This document shows, piece after piece, positions 34,970 to 45,488 of a DNA stretch of 64,000 nt. The DNA comes from an uncultured SAR86 cluster bacterium (GTDB lineage: Bacteria > Pseudomonadota > Gammaproteobacteria > Magnimaribacterales > D2472), in the NCBI GenBank assembly GCA_905478015.1, contig CAJQGY010000010.1, positions 1-64,000 on the forward strand. Reading direction: 5' to 3'. How positions within the stretch are numbered: position 1 is the first letter of the stretch; each line of letters opens with the position of its first letter. The position numbers and the translations under genes were made by a program. The notes under the pieces were generated by a model that was not told the DNA's origin, did no database searches, and saw only the letters and a program-made list of their open reading frames with translations.

Positions 34970-36094
34970 ATGAAACTTAGCTTAACATCTTTTGTATTAA
35001 TTGCATTTATTACAACTAGCTGTGTAAGCAATAATAATCTTAATATTCAACAAAGTGATAAAAACACCAATCTGATAAATGGTCTTAATAATGAAATAGC
35101 GACAGATGATAAATTAGAACTTGAGAGGCTAATAGATAAAGTACTCTCATACGAGGATATTGATGATGATGAGCTTGTAATTATTAATAAATATTTAATA
35201 TTTTTAAGAAAGGATATTCAAACAAATATTAAAACTGCATTAAGAGAAATAGAAATTTTTAAAGAAAGTAGATCTCATAAATCTATATTTAATACTAATG
35301 AGAAAAATAAAGATCTTCTTATCAAACTATCTTTAGGCTCTGATTATGCTTTTAATTTTGAGTTTAATAGCTCAGGTATTTTTATTGATCAAAATCTTCA
35401 AGATTCAGTCCATTATGGTTTTTGCAACTCATACTCTTATGATCAAAGGGCCTCAATAGAAAGAATTGTATTTGAAGACTTTGAGAGGGATGGTGTCTTG
35501 GTTATTTATAATAAAAATTATAAAAGCTATGTTTCTAACTTGAAACAAAAGTTTCCAACCGCATCTTTCTCTGAATTGAAATCTAATGATTATGATGAAT
35601 TTATATCTAAAATATTAAATATTAAAGAAAGCAAGGATCGAAAAAATACTCTTCAGGGATTGGATAAGAACACTAATTTGGTTTTTTTACCTCGTAAAAA
35701 TCAAAATTTAAAGAAAATCTTTATTATCTTGGATTATAAAGATGCTAAAGCTATTGTTCCTATTCTTAAGAGTTATGTTTTAGACTTTCCTATCTTTGCA
35801 ACAAATGACTTACTTTATGAGATAGCAGACCCAAAGAAAATTTTAGACTTTGAGGGTTTATTTTTTCCATTAAATTCAAAAACAATGTCTTTATTTATGG
35901 AACAAGATTTAAAAATGACTAATTTAAAAGATGAATTTGACAAAACTATTTTGAGAGAGCTATTACTTCAGGAAAAGTTAAGGGAAGCAGATATAAAAAA
36001 ATCATACATTAAAACTAATTTATCTGATGTTGAATATAACCTAAATAGTTGCAATAGAAGAACTATATCCATCTCCTCTGCTGGAGATGGTTAG
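34970..36094 (+). CDS. lpoA: LpoA-like outer-membrane lipoprotein (C-terminal domain only)
   Basis: LpoA activates the peptidoglycan synthase PBP1A from the outer membrane. I start at the ATG at 34970, giving signal peptide MKLSLTSFVLIAFITTSC with lipobox Cys18. An upstream TTG at 34955 is less likely. The C-terminal part from about residue 150 resembles the LpoA periplasmic-binding-protein-like domain (NTNLVFLPRKNQNLKKIFII; KSYVLDFPIFATNDL; DFEGLFFPL). With about 374 residues it lacks most of the N-terminal TPR-like domain of E. coli LpoA (678 residues). Position next to rsmI supports the call. A GC-rich hairpin covers its last codons. Confidence 0.75.
   Translation: MKLSLTSFVLIAFITTSCVSNNNLNIQQSDKNTNLINGLNNEIATDDKLELERLIDKVLSYEDIDDDELVIINKYLIFLRKDIQTNIKTALREIEIFKESRSHKSIFNTNEKNKDLLIKLSLGSDYAFNFEFNSSGIFIDQNLQDSVHYGFCNSYSYDQRASIERIVFEDFERDGVLVIYNKNYKSYVSNLKQKFPTASFSELKSNDYDEFISKILNIKESKDRKNTLQGLDKNTNLVFLPRKNQNLKKIFIILDYKDAKAIVPILKSYVLDFPIFATNDLLYEIADPKKILDFEGLFFPLNSKTMSLFMEQDLKMTNLKDEFDKTILRELLLQEKLREADIKKSYIKTNLSDVEYNLNSCNRRTISISSAGDG
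36069..36090. terminator. GC-rich hairpin in the last codons of lpoA
   Basis: CCATCTCC (36069-36076) and GGAGATGG (36083-36090) are exact reverse complements around a six-base loop. The hairpin lies inside the coding end of lpoA, next to the stop, with a T-rich stretch (CTTCTTTT) from about 36102. It probably terminates lpoA and perhaps convergent sspA transcription. Confidence 0.55.
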
Positions 36095-36097
36095 AGG

Positions 36098-36709
36098 CTA
36101 GTCTTCTTTTAAGTCTCTTTCAAGAGAAGATAGGCTGTCAAGAAAACCAGGACGTTCAAAAACCTTTTTCTGATAATCAAGAAGAGGTTTTAAATGTCTA
36201 TTAACTGGGAGCTTTATACCAATAGATGGAAGTCTCCAGAGAATTGGAGCAAAACAGCAATCTACAAGGGTAAATTCATCACTCATAAAAAATTGAAATT
36301 CTTTAAATGTAGGAGCAATGGATGAGATCTCATGAAGAAGCTCTTCTCTTAGTTTCATCATTTCTTTCTCTGATAGCTTTCCTTCAATTAAAGTATCAAC
36401 CATTGGACACCATTCCTTATCAATACGTAACATCAAGGTCCTGCTATTTGCTCTGGCAACTGGATAAACTGGGAGTAATGGAGGGTGAGGAAATCTTTCA
36501 TCAAGATACTCCATCATTACTGAAGGGTCATGAAGGGCAAGGTCTCTATCAACTAAAATTGGTAACTTGTGATATGGGTTGATAGATAAAATCTCTTCAG
36601 GTGTATCTTCAAGGGTAGACTCTCTAATCTCAGCAGTTATATCTTTTTCTGCCAAAACAATTCTTACTCTTTGACTGTAGTGGTCATCTCTATCTGAATA
36701 TAAAATCAT
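36098..36709 (-). CDS. sspA: Stringent starvation protein A (GST fold)
   Basis: An RNA-polymerase-associated regulator with a glutathione-S-transferase fold. The 203-residue protein has the thioredoxin-like N-terminal half (MILYSDRDDHYSQRVRIVLAEK; NPYHKLPILVDRDLALHDPSVMMEYLDERFPHPPLLP) and a helical C-terminal half with FTLVDCCFAPILWRLP. Highly similar in layout to E. coli SspA. It lies downstream of petC as in Pseudomonas. The usual partner gene sspB is not next to it; lpoA converges instead. Confidence 0.93.
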   Translation of the reverse strand: MILYSDRDDHYSQRVRIVLAEKDITAEIRESTLEDTPEEILSINPYHKLPILVDRDLALHDPSVMMEYLDERFPHPPLLPVYPVARANSRTLMLRIDKEWCPMVDTLIEGKLSEKEMMKLREELLHEISSIAPTFKEFQFFMSDEFTLVDCCFAPILWRLPSIGIKLPVNRHLKPLLDYQKKVFERPGFLDSLSSLERDLKED

Positions 36710-36729
36710 AATTTTTTCCTATCTAGTGA

Positions 36730-37557
36730 TTAGTGATAATCTTTTTGATACTCTCTATAAAGTAACGAAGCTAAAGTTGTAAAGATTATAAAGAAGAATA
36801 TAACATACCAACCTATTCTTTCTCTCTCTGCCTTTGCTGGCTCTCCAACATAAACAAGAAAATTAGTTAAATCATAAATCAAGCCATCGAATTCTGCTTT
36901 GGATAAACTACCTTCTCCTTCAGCAACCTTTAAATAACCACATTTTTCTTTTGTTATAGTATTCCCGCTATCATCTCTTTTTTCTCCGCCATTCTTACCT
37001 ATCACTGGTGTATTTTTACATACAAGCTTCTGGTTTCCTTGTAACTCTATTAAAACATTCGGCATTGCAGTGCCTGGATATACAAGATTATTTACACCGT
37101 ATTGCTTCGAAGAATCTTCATAATAAGCTCTTAAATAGGTATATACCCAGTCGTCGCCTTTAGAACGAGTAACTAAGGTCAAATCAGGTGGAGCTACTCC
37201 AAACCATTCTGCAGATGCATCTTTTGACATTGAGCCCTTCATCAAATCGCCCATCTTAATAGAGGAATCAAAAATTAAATTTTCAGCAAATAGTTCTTCT
37301 GGGATATTTAAATCCTTTGCCACTCTTCCCCATCTAGAATACTGCAATGAGTGACAGCCATAACAATAATTTAAAAAAACTGCCGCGCCTCTTTGGAGGG
37401 ATTCAGTATCATTTAATGAATATTTAAACTCATCGCAATCTCCATAATCCTTACAAGGGCCTCCCTCAGCAGCTGAAATGCTACCAACAAAAAAGACCAA
37501 CACTAATGGAGTAAGTGTTTTTAATAATTTTAAACTTAATGGATTAAATGTCTTCAT
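36730..37557 (-). CDS. petC: Cytochrome c1 (bc1 complex)
   Basis: The c-type cytochrome subunit of ubiquinol-cytochrome c reductase. The 275-residue protein has a signal peptide (residues 1-29), haem motif CYGCH in FLNYCYGCHSLQYSRWGR, the axial methionine region in GTAMPNVLIEL, and a C-terminal membrane anchor (about 248-265). A segment around NTPVIGKNGGEKRDDSGN looks like a lineage-specific insertion. Starts within the end of petB (ATGA overlap); last in petABC. Confidence 0.95.
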   Translation of the reverse strand: MKTFNPLSLKLLKTLTPLVLVFFVGSISAAEGGPCKDYGDCDEFKYSLNDTESLQRGAAVFLNYCYGCHSLQYSRWGRVAKDLNIPEELFAENLIFDSSIKMGDLMKGSMSKDASAEWFGVAPPDLTLVTRSKGDDWVYTYLRAYYEDSSKQYGVNNLVYPGTAMPNVLIELQGNQKLVCKNTPVIGKNGGEKRDDSGNTITKEKCGYLKVAEGEGSLSKAEFDGLIYDLTNFLVYVGEPAKAERERIGWYVIFFFIIFTTLASLLYREYQKDYH

Positions 37558-38771
37558 AAACGATCAGGTACTTTTTTTGTATTCTCAAATTTTGTATAGA
37601 ATGGCATTAGTAGGAAAAATGCAAAATATAAAAAAGTGCATATTAAGCTCATTGTTTTTCGTATTTCAGTAACGCCCACAGTCCCTAAATAACCAAGGGT
37701 TATAAAACTTATTGCAAAAAGAGCTAGTGCAATTTTACTGTAAATTCCTTTATATCTAATTGAAGCAACATCACTTCTATCTAGCCATGGTACAACAAAA
37801 AATATAGCAACTGCGGAACCCATAACTATTAGACCTCCTAAGGCATCTGGAATGGCTCTTAACATAGTGTAGTATGGTGCATAGTACCAAACTGGTGCTA
37901 TATGCTCAGGAGTAACAAGTGGATTTGCTTCTTCAAAATTTGCCATTTCAATAAAGTAGCCGCCGCCTTCTGGAAAGAAAAACATTATGATTGCAAAAAC
38001 AGTCATAAAAACTCCTATTCCTACAAGGGCATTCAATACTTTGTATGGAAAGAAGGGTACGCTATCAAGAGGTATACCGTCTTCATCTAAGTGCTCTTCT
38101 ATATCAACACCCTCTGGATTTCCAGCTCCTACCTCATGCAATGCAACAAGATGAAGAAATACAAGTGCGATTAAGACTAACGGCAGTGCTACAACATGCA
38201 GCGCAAAGAATCTAGAAACTGTAATACCGGAAATGTAATAATCGCCTCTAACCCATAATTCAAGGGACTCGCCCACATAAGGAATTGCTCCAAATAATGA
38301 AATAATTACTTGTGCTCCCCAATAAGACATTTGGCCGTAAGGCAAAACATATCCAAGAAAACCTTCAGCCATCATTGCTAAATATATAGTACATCCAAAA
38401 ATCCACACAAGCTCTCTAGGTTTTTGATAAGACCCATAAAGAAGACCTCTAAACATATGCAAATAAACAACTGCAAAAAATAGCGAAGCTCCTGTTGTGT
38501 GCATATACCTTATAACCCAGCCATAATCTACATCTCTCATGATGTACTCAACTGATGCAAAAGCGCCCTCTTCAGTGTTTTCGTAAGGCATGATTAGCCA
38601 TATACCAGAAACAATTTGTATTATTAATACAACTGAAGCTAAAGCACCAAATAAATACCAAAAATTAACTTTCTTTGGAACTGGGTGCTTGGATAAATGT
38701 CTTTCAAATGTATTAACAATTGGAAGTCTATTATTAACCCAATTAAATATATTAGAAAACATTTGATTCAT
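37554..38771 (-). CDS. petB: Cytochrome b (bc1 complex)
   Basis: The membrane core of the bc1 complex, carrying two b haems. The 405-residue protein has eight or more helices. Haem-ligating histidine pairs are in VIRYMHTTGASLFFAVVYLHMFRG and FFALHVVALPLVLIALVFLHLVALHEVG. The quinol-site motif PEW is replaced by PEH (LVTPEHIAPVWYYAPYYTMLRAIP), as is common around it in variants. Length is normal for a single-chain proteobacterial cytochrome b. Directly after petA. Confidence 0.96.
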   Translation of the reverse strand: MNQMFSNIFNWVNNRLPIVNTFERHLSKHPVPKKVNFWYLFGALASVVLIIQIVSGIWLIMPYENTEEGAFASVEYIMRDVDYGWVIRYMHTTGASLFFAVVYLHMFRGLLYGSYQKPRELVWIFGCTIYLAMMAEGFLGYVLPYGQMSYWGAQVIISLFGAIPYVGESLELWVRGDYYISGITVSRFFALHVVALPLVLIALVFLHLVALHEVGAGNPEGVDIEEHLDEDGIPLDSVPFFPYKVLNALVGIGVFMTVFAIIMFFFPEGGGYFIEMANFEEANPLVTPEHIAPVWYYAPYYTMLRAIPDALGGLIVMGSAVAIFFVVPWLDRSDVASIRYKGIYSKIALALFAISFITLGYLGTVGVTEIRKTMSLICTFLYFAFFLLMPFYTKFENTKKVPDRL

Positions 38772-38773
38772 TA

Positions 38774-39358
38774 TTATGCAACTCCCTTATCTTCACCAAT
38801 AGTTAAAATATCACCATCAAAAAAATGTGGTGGGACGATTAAATTTGTGGGAGCAGGAACTCCTTTGTATACTCTACCAACTATGTCAAACATAGATCCG
38901 TGACATGGACAGAAAAAACCTCCAGACCAAGAGGCATCCCAAGCCTTTGGCTCAACTTCAGGATAGTATTTAGGTGAACATCCTAGATGAGTGCAGACTC
39001 CTGTTAAAACAGAATACTCTTCACTTTGGCTTCGTGTTGGTGACAAATTTTTATATGGCTCATCAATTGAATCAGAATTTGGATCAGCCAATTTAGACAA
39101 TGCTGCGTCTAAACTATTAAGACTTTCTTGGGTGTGTCTTACAACAAAAACTGGTTGTTTTCTCCAAGCAACTTGAATTTGTTGACCATATCTAATTTTA
39201 GAAACATCTATTTTAACAGATGCTCCTGAAGCTTTTGCCTTTGCACTTGGATTCCAAGAAGCTATAAATGGAGTAGCGGCAAATGGTATGCCTGATAACC
39301 CAACAGCACTTGTTAAACCAATTAAAACTTTTCTTCTTGTCTTATCTTTTTCTTGCAT
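38774..39358 (-). CDS. petA: Rieske iron-sulfur protein (bc1 complex)
   Basis: Carries the [2Fe-2S] centre that accepts electrons from ubiquinol. The 194-residue protein has an N-terminal Tat-like anchor (DKTRRKVLIGLTSAVGLSGIPF). The cluster ligands are in CTHLGCSP and CPCHGSMFD. Normal length. First gene of petABC; with a terminal oxidase elsewhere it gives aerobic respiration. An AT hairpin separates it from the upstream rpsI. Confidence 0.97.
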   Translation of the reverse strand: MQEKDKTRRKVLIGLTSAVGLSGIPFAATPFIASWNPSAKAKASGASVKIDVSKIRYGQQIQVAWRKQPVFVVRHTQESLNSLDAALSKLADPNSDSIDEPYKNLSPTRSQSEEYSVLTGVCTHLGCSPKYYPEVEPKAWDASWSGGFFCPCHGSMFDIVGRVYKGVPAPTNLIVPPHFFDGDILTIGEDKGVA

Positions 39359-39397
39359 AAGCCTGTGGGTAGCTATGTGAATTTAATTTAAAATCGG

Positions 39398-39422
39398 CAA
39401 GATTATAACATTAATAATCTTG
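39398..39422 (-). terminator. 9-bp hairpin between rpsI and petA
   Basis: CAAGATTAT (39398-39406) and ATAATCTTG (39414-39422) are exact reverse complements around seven bases. On the transcribed strand the hairpin is followed by CCGATTTTAAATT, a weak T-tract. It may terminate or attenuate the rplM-rpsI transcript before petABC. Confidence 0.5.
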
Positions 39423-39440
39423 GTAAACTTAATAAAAATA

Positions 39441-39833
39441 TTAACGTTTAGAGAACTGTTTGCTCTTTCTAGCTTTCGCCAGTCCTGGCTTCTTCCTTTC
39501 AACTCTTCTAGAGTCTCTGGTAAGTAATCCAGCTTTTTTAAGCTGTGCTCTAAGCTCTTCATCAAACGAAAGTAATGCTCTTGATATGCCATGTCTAATC
39601 GCACCAGCTTGACCAAAATTACCACCGCCATTAACTTTGATATTTAAATTCACTTTGTCAGATAAATTAGTAAGTTCAAGAGGTTGTAATACAAGCATCT
39701 GAGCAACTTTTCTTCCAAAATAAACATCTAGAGCTTTATCGTTTACGCTTATAGCTCCGTCTCCCTTAGTTAGATAAACTCTAGCAGATGAGGTTTTTCT
39801 TCTTCCAGTTGCGTAATGTACTTCTGATGTCAT
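39441..39833 (-). CDS. rpsI: Ribosomal protein uS9
   Basis: Small-subunit protein S9, 130 residues. The family signatures are [47 protein letters not shown] and the basic C-terminus [20 protein letters not shown], which reaches the P-site tRNA. Overlaps the rplM stop by four bases (ATGA), the conserved rplM-rpsI pair. Confidence 0.97.
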   Translation of the reverse strand: MTSEVHYATGRRKTSSARVYLTKGDGAISVNDKALDVYFGRKVAQMLVLQPLELTNLSDKVNLNIKVNGGGNFGQAGAIRHGISRALLSFDEELRAQLKKAGLLTRDSRRVERKKPGLAKARKSKQFSKR

Positions 39834-40264
39834 ATTTTAGGATTCCATTCTATAGGTTGTTGTGATTCATGATCATGATTTGAACCAGGAAAAACTTTTA
39901 GCTTTTTCACCATAGATTTTCCAAGTTTATTCTTTGGCAGCATACCTTTAACTGCATCCTCGATTACTCTCTCTGGATTTTTTTCTATAACTTCTCTAAA
40001 AGTCTTAGTTTTTAAACCGCCTGGGTACAAAGAATGCTTGTAATACTTTTTATCGTAGAACTTATTTCCTGTAACTTTAATCTTGTCAGCATTTATAACC
40101 ACAACATAGTCACCACCATCTGTATGTGGAGTGAAAGTTGGTTTATCTTTGCCTCTGATTCTATCAGCTACTTTGGTTGCTAGTCTGCCCAAAACTTTAT
40201 CTGATGCATCTATGATGAACCATTGTCTTTGAACTTCTTCTTTTTTTAATGCGAATGTTTTCAT
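39830..40264 (-). CDS. rplM: Ribosomal protein uL13
   Basis: Large-subunit protein L13, 144 residues from the ATG at 40264 ([15 protein letters not shown]). A TTG two codons upstream is less likely. Core motifs are [35 protein letters not shown] and [22 protein letters not shown]. There is no Shine-Dalgarno; the promoter (40288-40316) predicts a leader of only about 17 bases. Confidence 0.96.
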   Translation of the reverse strand: MKTFALKKEEVQRQWFIIDASDKVLGRLATKVADRIRGKDKPTFTPHTDGGDYVVVINADKIKVTGNKFYDKKYYKHSLYPGGLKTKTFREVIEKNPERVIEDAVKGMLPKNKLGKSMVKKLKVFPGSNHDHESQQPIEWNPKI

Positions 40265-40287
40265 ATACAAATAATAATAAGATGCGA

Positions 40288-40316
40288 ATATTAATGTTTA
40301 GAGGGAAAATTAGCAA
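40288..40316 (-). promoter_or_regulatory. rplM-rpsI promoter
   Basis: On the reverse strand, -35 TTGCTA (40311-40316) and -10 TAATAT (40288-40293) with a 17-base spacer, in the 70-base gap between zapE and rplM. Confidence 0.6.
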
Positions 40317-40334
40317 TAATTTAATGCATTTAAA

Positions 40335-41396
40335 TTAATTTTTTTTACTATTTATATATGTGTCAGTCTGCATCTCTTGCAACCTACTTGCACATCTTCC
40401 CCAGAGGAGATCTAACTTTTCGCCGTTATATATGTTTTGTGGTGTAATTTTTTCAAAAAAGAACTTAATTTTTATATTGTTTACATACGCAATATCTATA
40501 AAGGAAATAAATCTTCTTACAATATCTAATCGTGAATCATCAACTAAATTAAAGTCATTTATAAAAACCCACTTAAACTCAGTACAAATTTTTATAAAAT
40601 CATTTGCGGCAGTTGGTTGGGAAAAAAATTCAATAAAAGACAACCAAATAAAATCCTCTCCATGATCTGAGCAAATAAACTTCCTACTATTAATAAATAG
40701 GTTTTTATTTGGCTTTCTATCTTTATTAAAGTTTTGTCTAATTAGCTGAGAAATTATTATGCTTGAGTCGGGAATTGAATCGATATGATTGTTCTTAAAA
40801 ATATTTTTTAACCTGTAATCATTCTGACCTTCTAGTTTATATATTAGAAGTTTGGTTTGCATGAATCGCATAACTTCAATAAACTTTTTTCTTTGCAGCC
40901 CATTTTTATATAAATCATCAGGTTGCGCATTAGATGACAAATATAAGTAAATATTTTTTTTAATTATTAGTTTAAGTATATTTGACAATATCATTGCATC
41001 AGCAACATCTTCAACCTGAAATTCATCTATAAAAATTACCTCATAATTAAGTTTTAAGAATGTAGCTATGCTATCAAGTGGATTCATTCTGCCTTTGTAT
41101 TCATCTAACTTGCTATGAATGAGATTCATAAAATCAATATAATGAAACTCTTTTTTTTTCATTTTTATGCTTTTAAATAATGTTCTTAAAATTAAGGTTT
41201 TACCCCTTCCAACCTCTCCCCATAGGTAGATTCCATTATTTAAATTGTTTTTTTTAAATAATGGAAAAATCTTATAAAAAAAAGATTCCTTTTTAGGTTG
41301 TTTGCTTACAGCAATGTTGATAAATTCTTTCTGGGCAATATCAGGATCTATGCCTTGGTTTTTAAGCGCATCAATGATATTTTTGTTACTTAACAT
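40335..41396 (-). CDS. zapE: ZapE/AFG1-family ATPase
   Basis: A P-loop ATPase linked to division-site function and, in mitochondria (AFG1), to quality control of respiratory complexes. The 353-residue protein has Walker A YLWGEVGRGKTLI (about residue 58), Walker B VIFIDEFQVED and the sensor region YLYLSSNAQPDDLYKNGLQR. Normal length. It lies upstream of rplM in the same direction, as in Pseudomonas. Its start codon is nine bases from that of divergent degS. Confidence 0.92.
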   Translation of the reverse strand: MLSNKNIIDALKNQGIDPDIAQKEFINIAVSKQPKKESFFYKIFPLFKKNNLNNGIYLWGEVGRGKTLILRTLFKSIKMKKKEFHYIDFMNLIHSKLDEYKGRMNPLDSIATFLKLNYEVIFIDEFQVEDVADAMILSNILKLIIKKNIYLYLSSNAQPDDLYKNGLQRKKFIEVMRFMQTKLLIYKLEGQNDYRLKNIFKNNHIDSIPDSSIIISQLIRQNFNKDRKPNKNLFINSRKFICSDHGEDFIWLSFIEFFSQPTAANDFIKICTEFKWVFINDFNLVDDSRLDIVRRFISFIDIAYVNNIKIKFFFEKITPQNIYNGEKLDLLWGRCASRLQEMQTDTYINSKKN

Positions 41397-41405
41397 TTAA
41401 GGATT

Positions 41406-42356
41406 ATGAAGTACTTTCTCACTATTTTCACTATAACCATATTTTTTATAATAGGTTTGTTTACATTTTCAATCAATGAAAATGGTAAGTTTGTAAATGC
41501 ATCAAGTAAAGCCATTCCATCAGTTGTAACAATTTGGTCATTCCAGAATTCTCAATATAGAAATAAGTTAAGCAGCATTGGCTCTGGTGTTGTTTTTTCT
41601 TCGGATGGATACATTGTGACTAATCACCATGTGATTAGTGGTGCTAAGAATATTGTTGTCCGAGTTGATAATAATGAGCTTGATGCAAAAGTGATTGGCT
41701 TTGATACCAATTCTGATATTGCTGTTCTAAAAATTAATCTAAATAAGGATTTAGTTCCTATATCTATTGGAAGTAGTGAAAGTCTTAGAGTGGGAGATGA
41801 GGTCTTGGCAATAGGAAATCCTTATGGAATTGGGATCTCTGTTTCAAGCGGTATTATAAGTGCTACAGGAAGAGAGTACGGAAATCCTTATCTCAATCTT
41901 ATTCAAACTGATGCTGCTATCAATCCTGGCAATTCCGGAGGAGCTCTTATAAACAATGAAGGCAATTTAATAGGGATTAACACAAAAATATATTCAAAAA
42001 CTGGTGCCTACCAAGGTTTAGGTTTTGCAATCCCATCTGAAAAGGTTACGCAAATAGCTGCTGAAATTATTAAATTTGGTGAGGTTAGAAAGGCTTGGAT
42101 TGGGAATTTTCGTGTTACATCCTCTAGGGTGGTGATGGGCGATCAAAGACTGCCCTCTCTAAAAATAGTTGAAATTGAACCTAATAAAGGCATTTATCTT
42201 GAGGGTCTTCGAACAAACGATCAGATTATCAAGGTAAATTCATTACCAGCTTCATGGAATAATCTTACAGACGCAATAAATTATGCCCTTCCAGGAGATA
42301 CAATTAGTATAGATTTTGTTAATAGTGAAGGTTTGCAAAAAATTACTATTGAAGTG

Positions 42357-42374
<18 letters not shown>
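41406..42374 (+). CDS. degS: DegS-like periplasmic serine protease
   Basis: A site-1 protease that senses misfolded outer-membrane proteins and cleaves RseA in the sigma-E response. The 322-residue protein has an N-terminal membrane anchor (about 3-24), a trypsin-like domain with His in VTNHHVISG, Asp in NSDIAVLKI and Ser in INPGNSGGAL, and a single PDZ domain (from about 215). One PDZ plus an anchor points to DegS rather than DegP/DegQ. AAGGA precedes the ATG. No rseA or rpoE is in the window. Convergent with murA, two bases apart. Confidence 0.92.
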
Positions 42375-43844
<1,470 letters not shown>

Positions 43845-43852
<8 letters not shown>

Positions 43853-44474
43853 CTATACCTGCATTTCCAGCATCTGAAACCCAGTTATCAATCGTTAAAG
43901 ATACATCTCCTTTGTGTTCATCTGCCAAAGCTCTAAATTGATTTCTAAAGGTAAGGCCAAGATTGACTCCATTGATAATGATATTAGTGATTGCCCAACT
44001 GTCATTAGTTTTTCTCAACTTGTAAAGAATTGGGTAAATACTATCTCCTGTGTTCAGTTCTTGCTTTACCTCAATCTTTTTTAGTTCTGGTGAGGCTATG
44101 TAATCTAAAAAAACTGTTTCTATGGCTTGATCTTCCCATTGTGCAAGAGTTTCTGCATAGGTATCTAACAATGAATCTTTGAAAATGGTTACAAACTGAA
44201 TTCTTTCTGCCTTGCTTGCTTGCATGTAATATTTTTTACCCATTACAGAAGCGGATATTCTTCTAAAATCTATCATTGGTTCAAAGATCTCTTTAATTTT
44301 ATCCTCAAAAAGATCTCTATCCTCTGAAAAGAGTTGTTTGTTATTTTTTAGCGTTTCAACCATTAATTGAGCATTATTATCAATAAATATATAGGGATCT
44401 TCTTCTGTAAAAGCTGTTTCGCTTAAAACAACAAACAAGATTAAAAGAAAATAATTTTTATGATTGGTCAACAT
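43845..44474 (-). CDS. mlaC: MlaC-type periplasmic phospholipid-binding protein
   Basis: Carries phospholipids between the outer-membrane and inner-membrane Mla complexes. The 209-residue protein has an N-terminal signal sequence (about 1-23) and the MlaC/Ttg2D core (FEPMIDFRRISASVMGKKYYMQAS; FVTIFKDSLLDTYAETLAQW; WAITNIIINGVNLGLTFRNQF). Elsewhere mlaC follows mlaF, mlaE and mlaD in an operon; here none of these precedes it, and kdsD is divergent just upstream. The permease genes must lie elsewhere if the pathway is complete. Confidence 0.92.
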
Positions 44475-44476
44475 TG

Positions 44477-44502
44477 ATTTATTATAACAGTTGGTAATAA
44501 AT
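44477..44502. repeat. 8-bp inverted repeat between mlaC and kdsD
   Basis: ATTTATTA (44477-44484) and TAATAAAT (44495-44502) are exact reverse complements around ten bases, in the 44-base divergent spacer. It is pure A/T, so chance is a real alternative to an operator. Confidence 0.3.
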
Positions 44503-44518
44503 AAAAATTCACATATTA

Positions 44519-45484
44519 ATGAAAAAATTTAACTTTTTGCAGTCTGCTAGAAAAACATTTGAAATAGAAGCAAAATCTGTCTCAGATCTTTCAAATCAAA
44601 TTGATATAACATTTGAAAAGCTCTGTGAAGCTGCTATTAATCTTGATGGTAAAGTTGTGATTATGGGCGTAGGCAAATCAGGTCATATTGCTCAAAAAAT
44701 TGCAGCTACTCTTTCAAGCACAGGTACTAAATCAATATTTATCCATCCAACTGAAGCAGCTCATGGAGATATGGGGCTTATTAGTCAGAAAGATTTAATA
44801 ATTCTAATTTCTAATTCAGGTGAAACAGATGAGATTATAAATATTCTTCCATCGATAAAAAGACTTTCAAGAAGTATTGCTTCAATAACCAGTAATGGTA
44901 ACTCTTCAATGGCTTTAGCATCAGATATCTCAATAGTTATAACCTCTAATGAGGCTTGTCCTCTTGATTTAGCCCCAACTTCATCAACCACTGCAGCGTT
45001 GGCTCTAGGGGACGCATTTGCAATAGCATTGCTAGAAGCTAAGGGATTTTCTAAAAATGATTTTGCGAGCTCTCATCCTGCTGGGAAACTAGGCAAAAAA
45101 TTAATTACAAAAGTTCAAAACCTTATGCATAAAGGCGATGCCCTTCCAGAAGTTAATAAGGGGGTTCTTTTAACAAGTGCATTGTTAGAGATGTCTGAAA
45201 AGAAACTTGGTGTAACATTAATTAGGGATGGTTCTGATGTTGTCGGCTTGTTTTCTGATGGAGATTTAAGAAGATGCATTAATGGAAATGTTGACGTAAA
45301 TCAAACAAAAATTGAAGAGGTTATGACAAGTAAATATATAACTATTTCTGAAGATATGTTGGCTATAGATGCCGCGCAGGTTATGGAAAAAAATAAAATC
45401 TTTATTCTTGCGGTAACTGATTCAACAGAAAGTGTAATTGGTATTCTGTCAATGCATGATCTGATTCAAGCTAGAATTATATAA
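44519..45484 (+). CDS. kdsD: Arabinose-5-phosphate isomerase KdsD
   Basis: Converts ribulose 5-phosphate to arabinose 5-phosphate, the KdsA substrate. The 321-residue protein has a SIS domain (VVIMGVGKSGHIAQKIAATLSSTGT; HPTEAAHGDMGLI; ISNSGETDEI) and two C-terminal CBS domains (from about 205). Normal for KdsD/KpsF/GutQ. It opens the kdsD-lptA-lptB-rpoN run. kdsC and lptC, which follow kdsD in E. coli, are missing here. Confidence 0.95.
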   Translation: MKKFNFLQSARKTFEIEAKSVSDLSNQIDITFEKLCEAAINLDGKVVIMGVGKSGHIAQKIAATLSSTGTKSIFIHPTEAAHGDMGLISQKDLIILISNSGETDEIINILPSIKRLSRSIASITSNGNSSMALASDISIVITSNEACPLDLAPTSSTTAALALGDAFAIALLEAKGFSKNDFASSHPAGKLGKKLITKVQNLMHKGDALPEVNKGVLLTSALLEMSEKKLGVTLIRDGSDVVGLFSDGDLRRCINGNVDVNQTKIEEVMTSKYITISEDMLAIDAAQVMEKNKIFILAVTDSTESVIGILSMHDLIQARII

Positions 45485-45488
45485 ATAT

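Noticed and set aside
39383-39631. An 82-codon frame overlapping rpsI on the same strand
   Set aside because: It is out of frame with rpsI, which has clear S9 motifs along the whole stretch.
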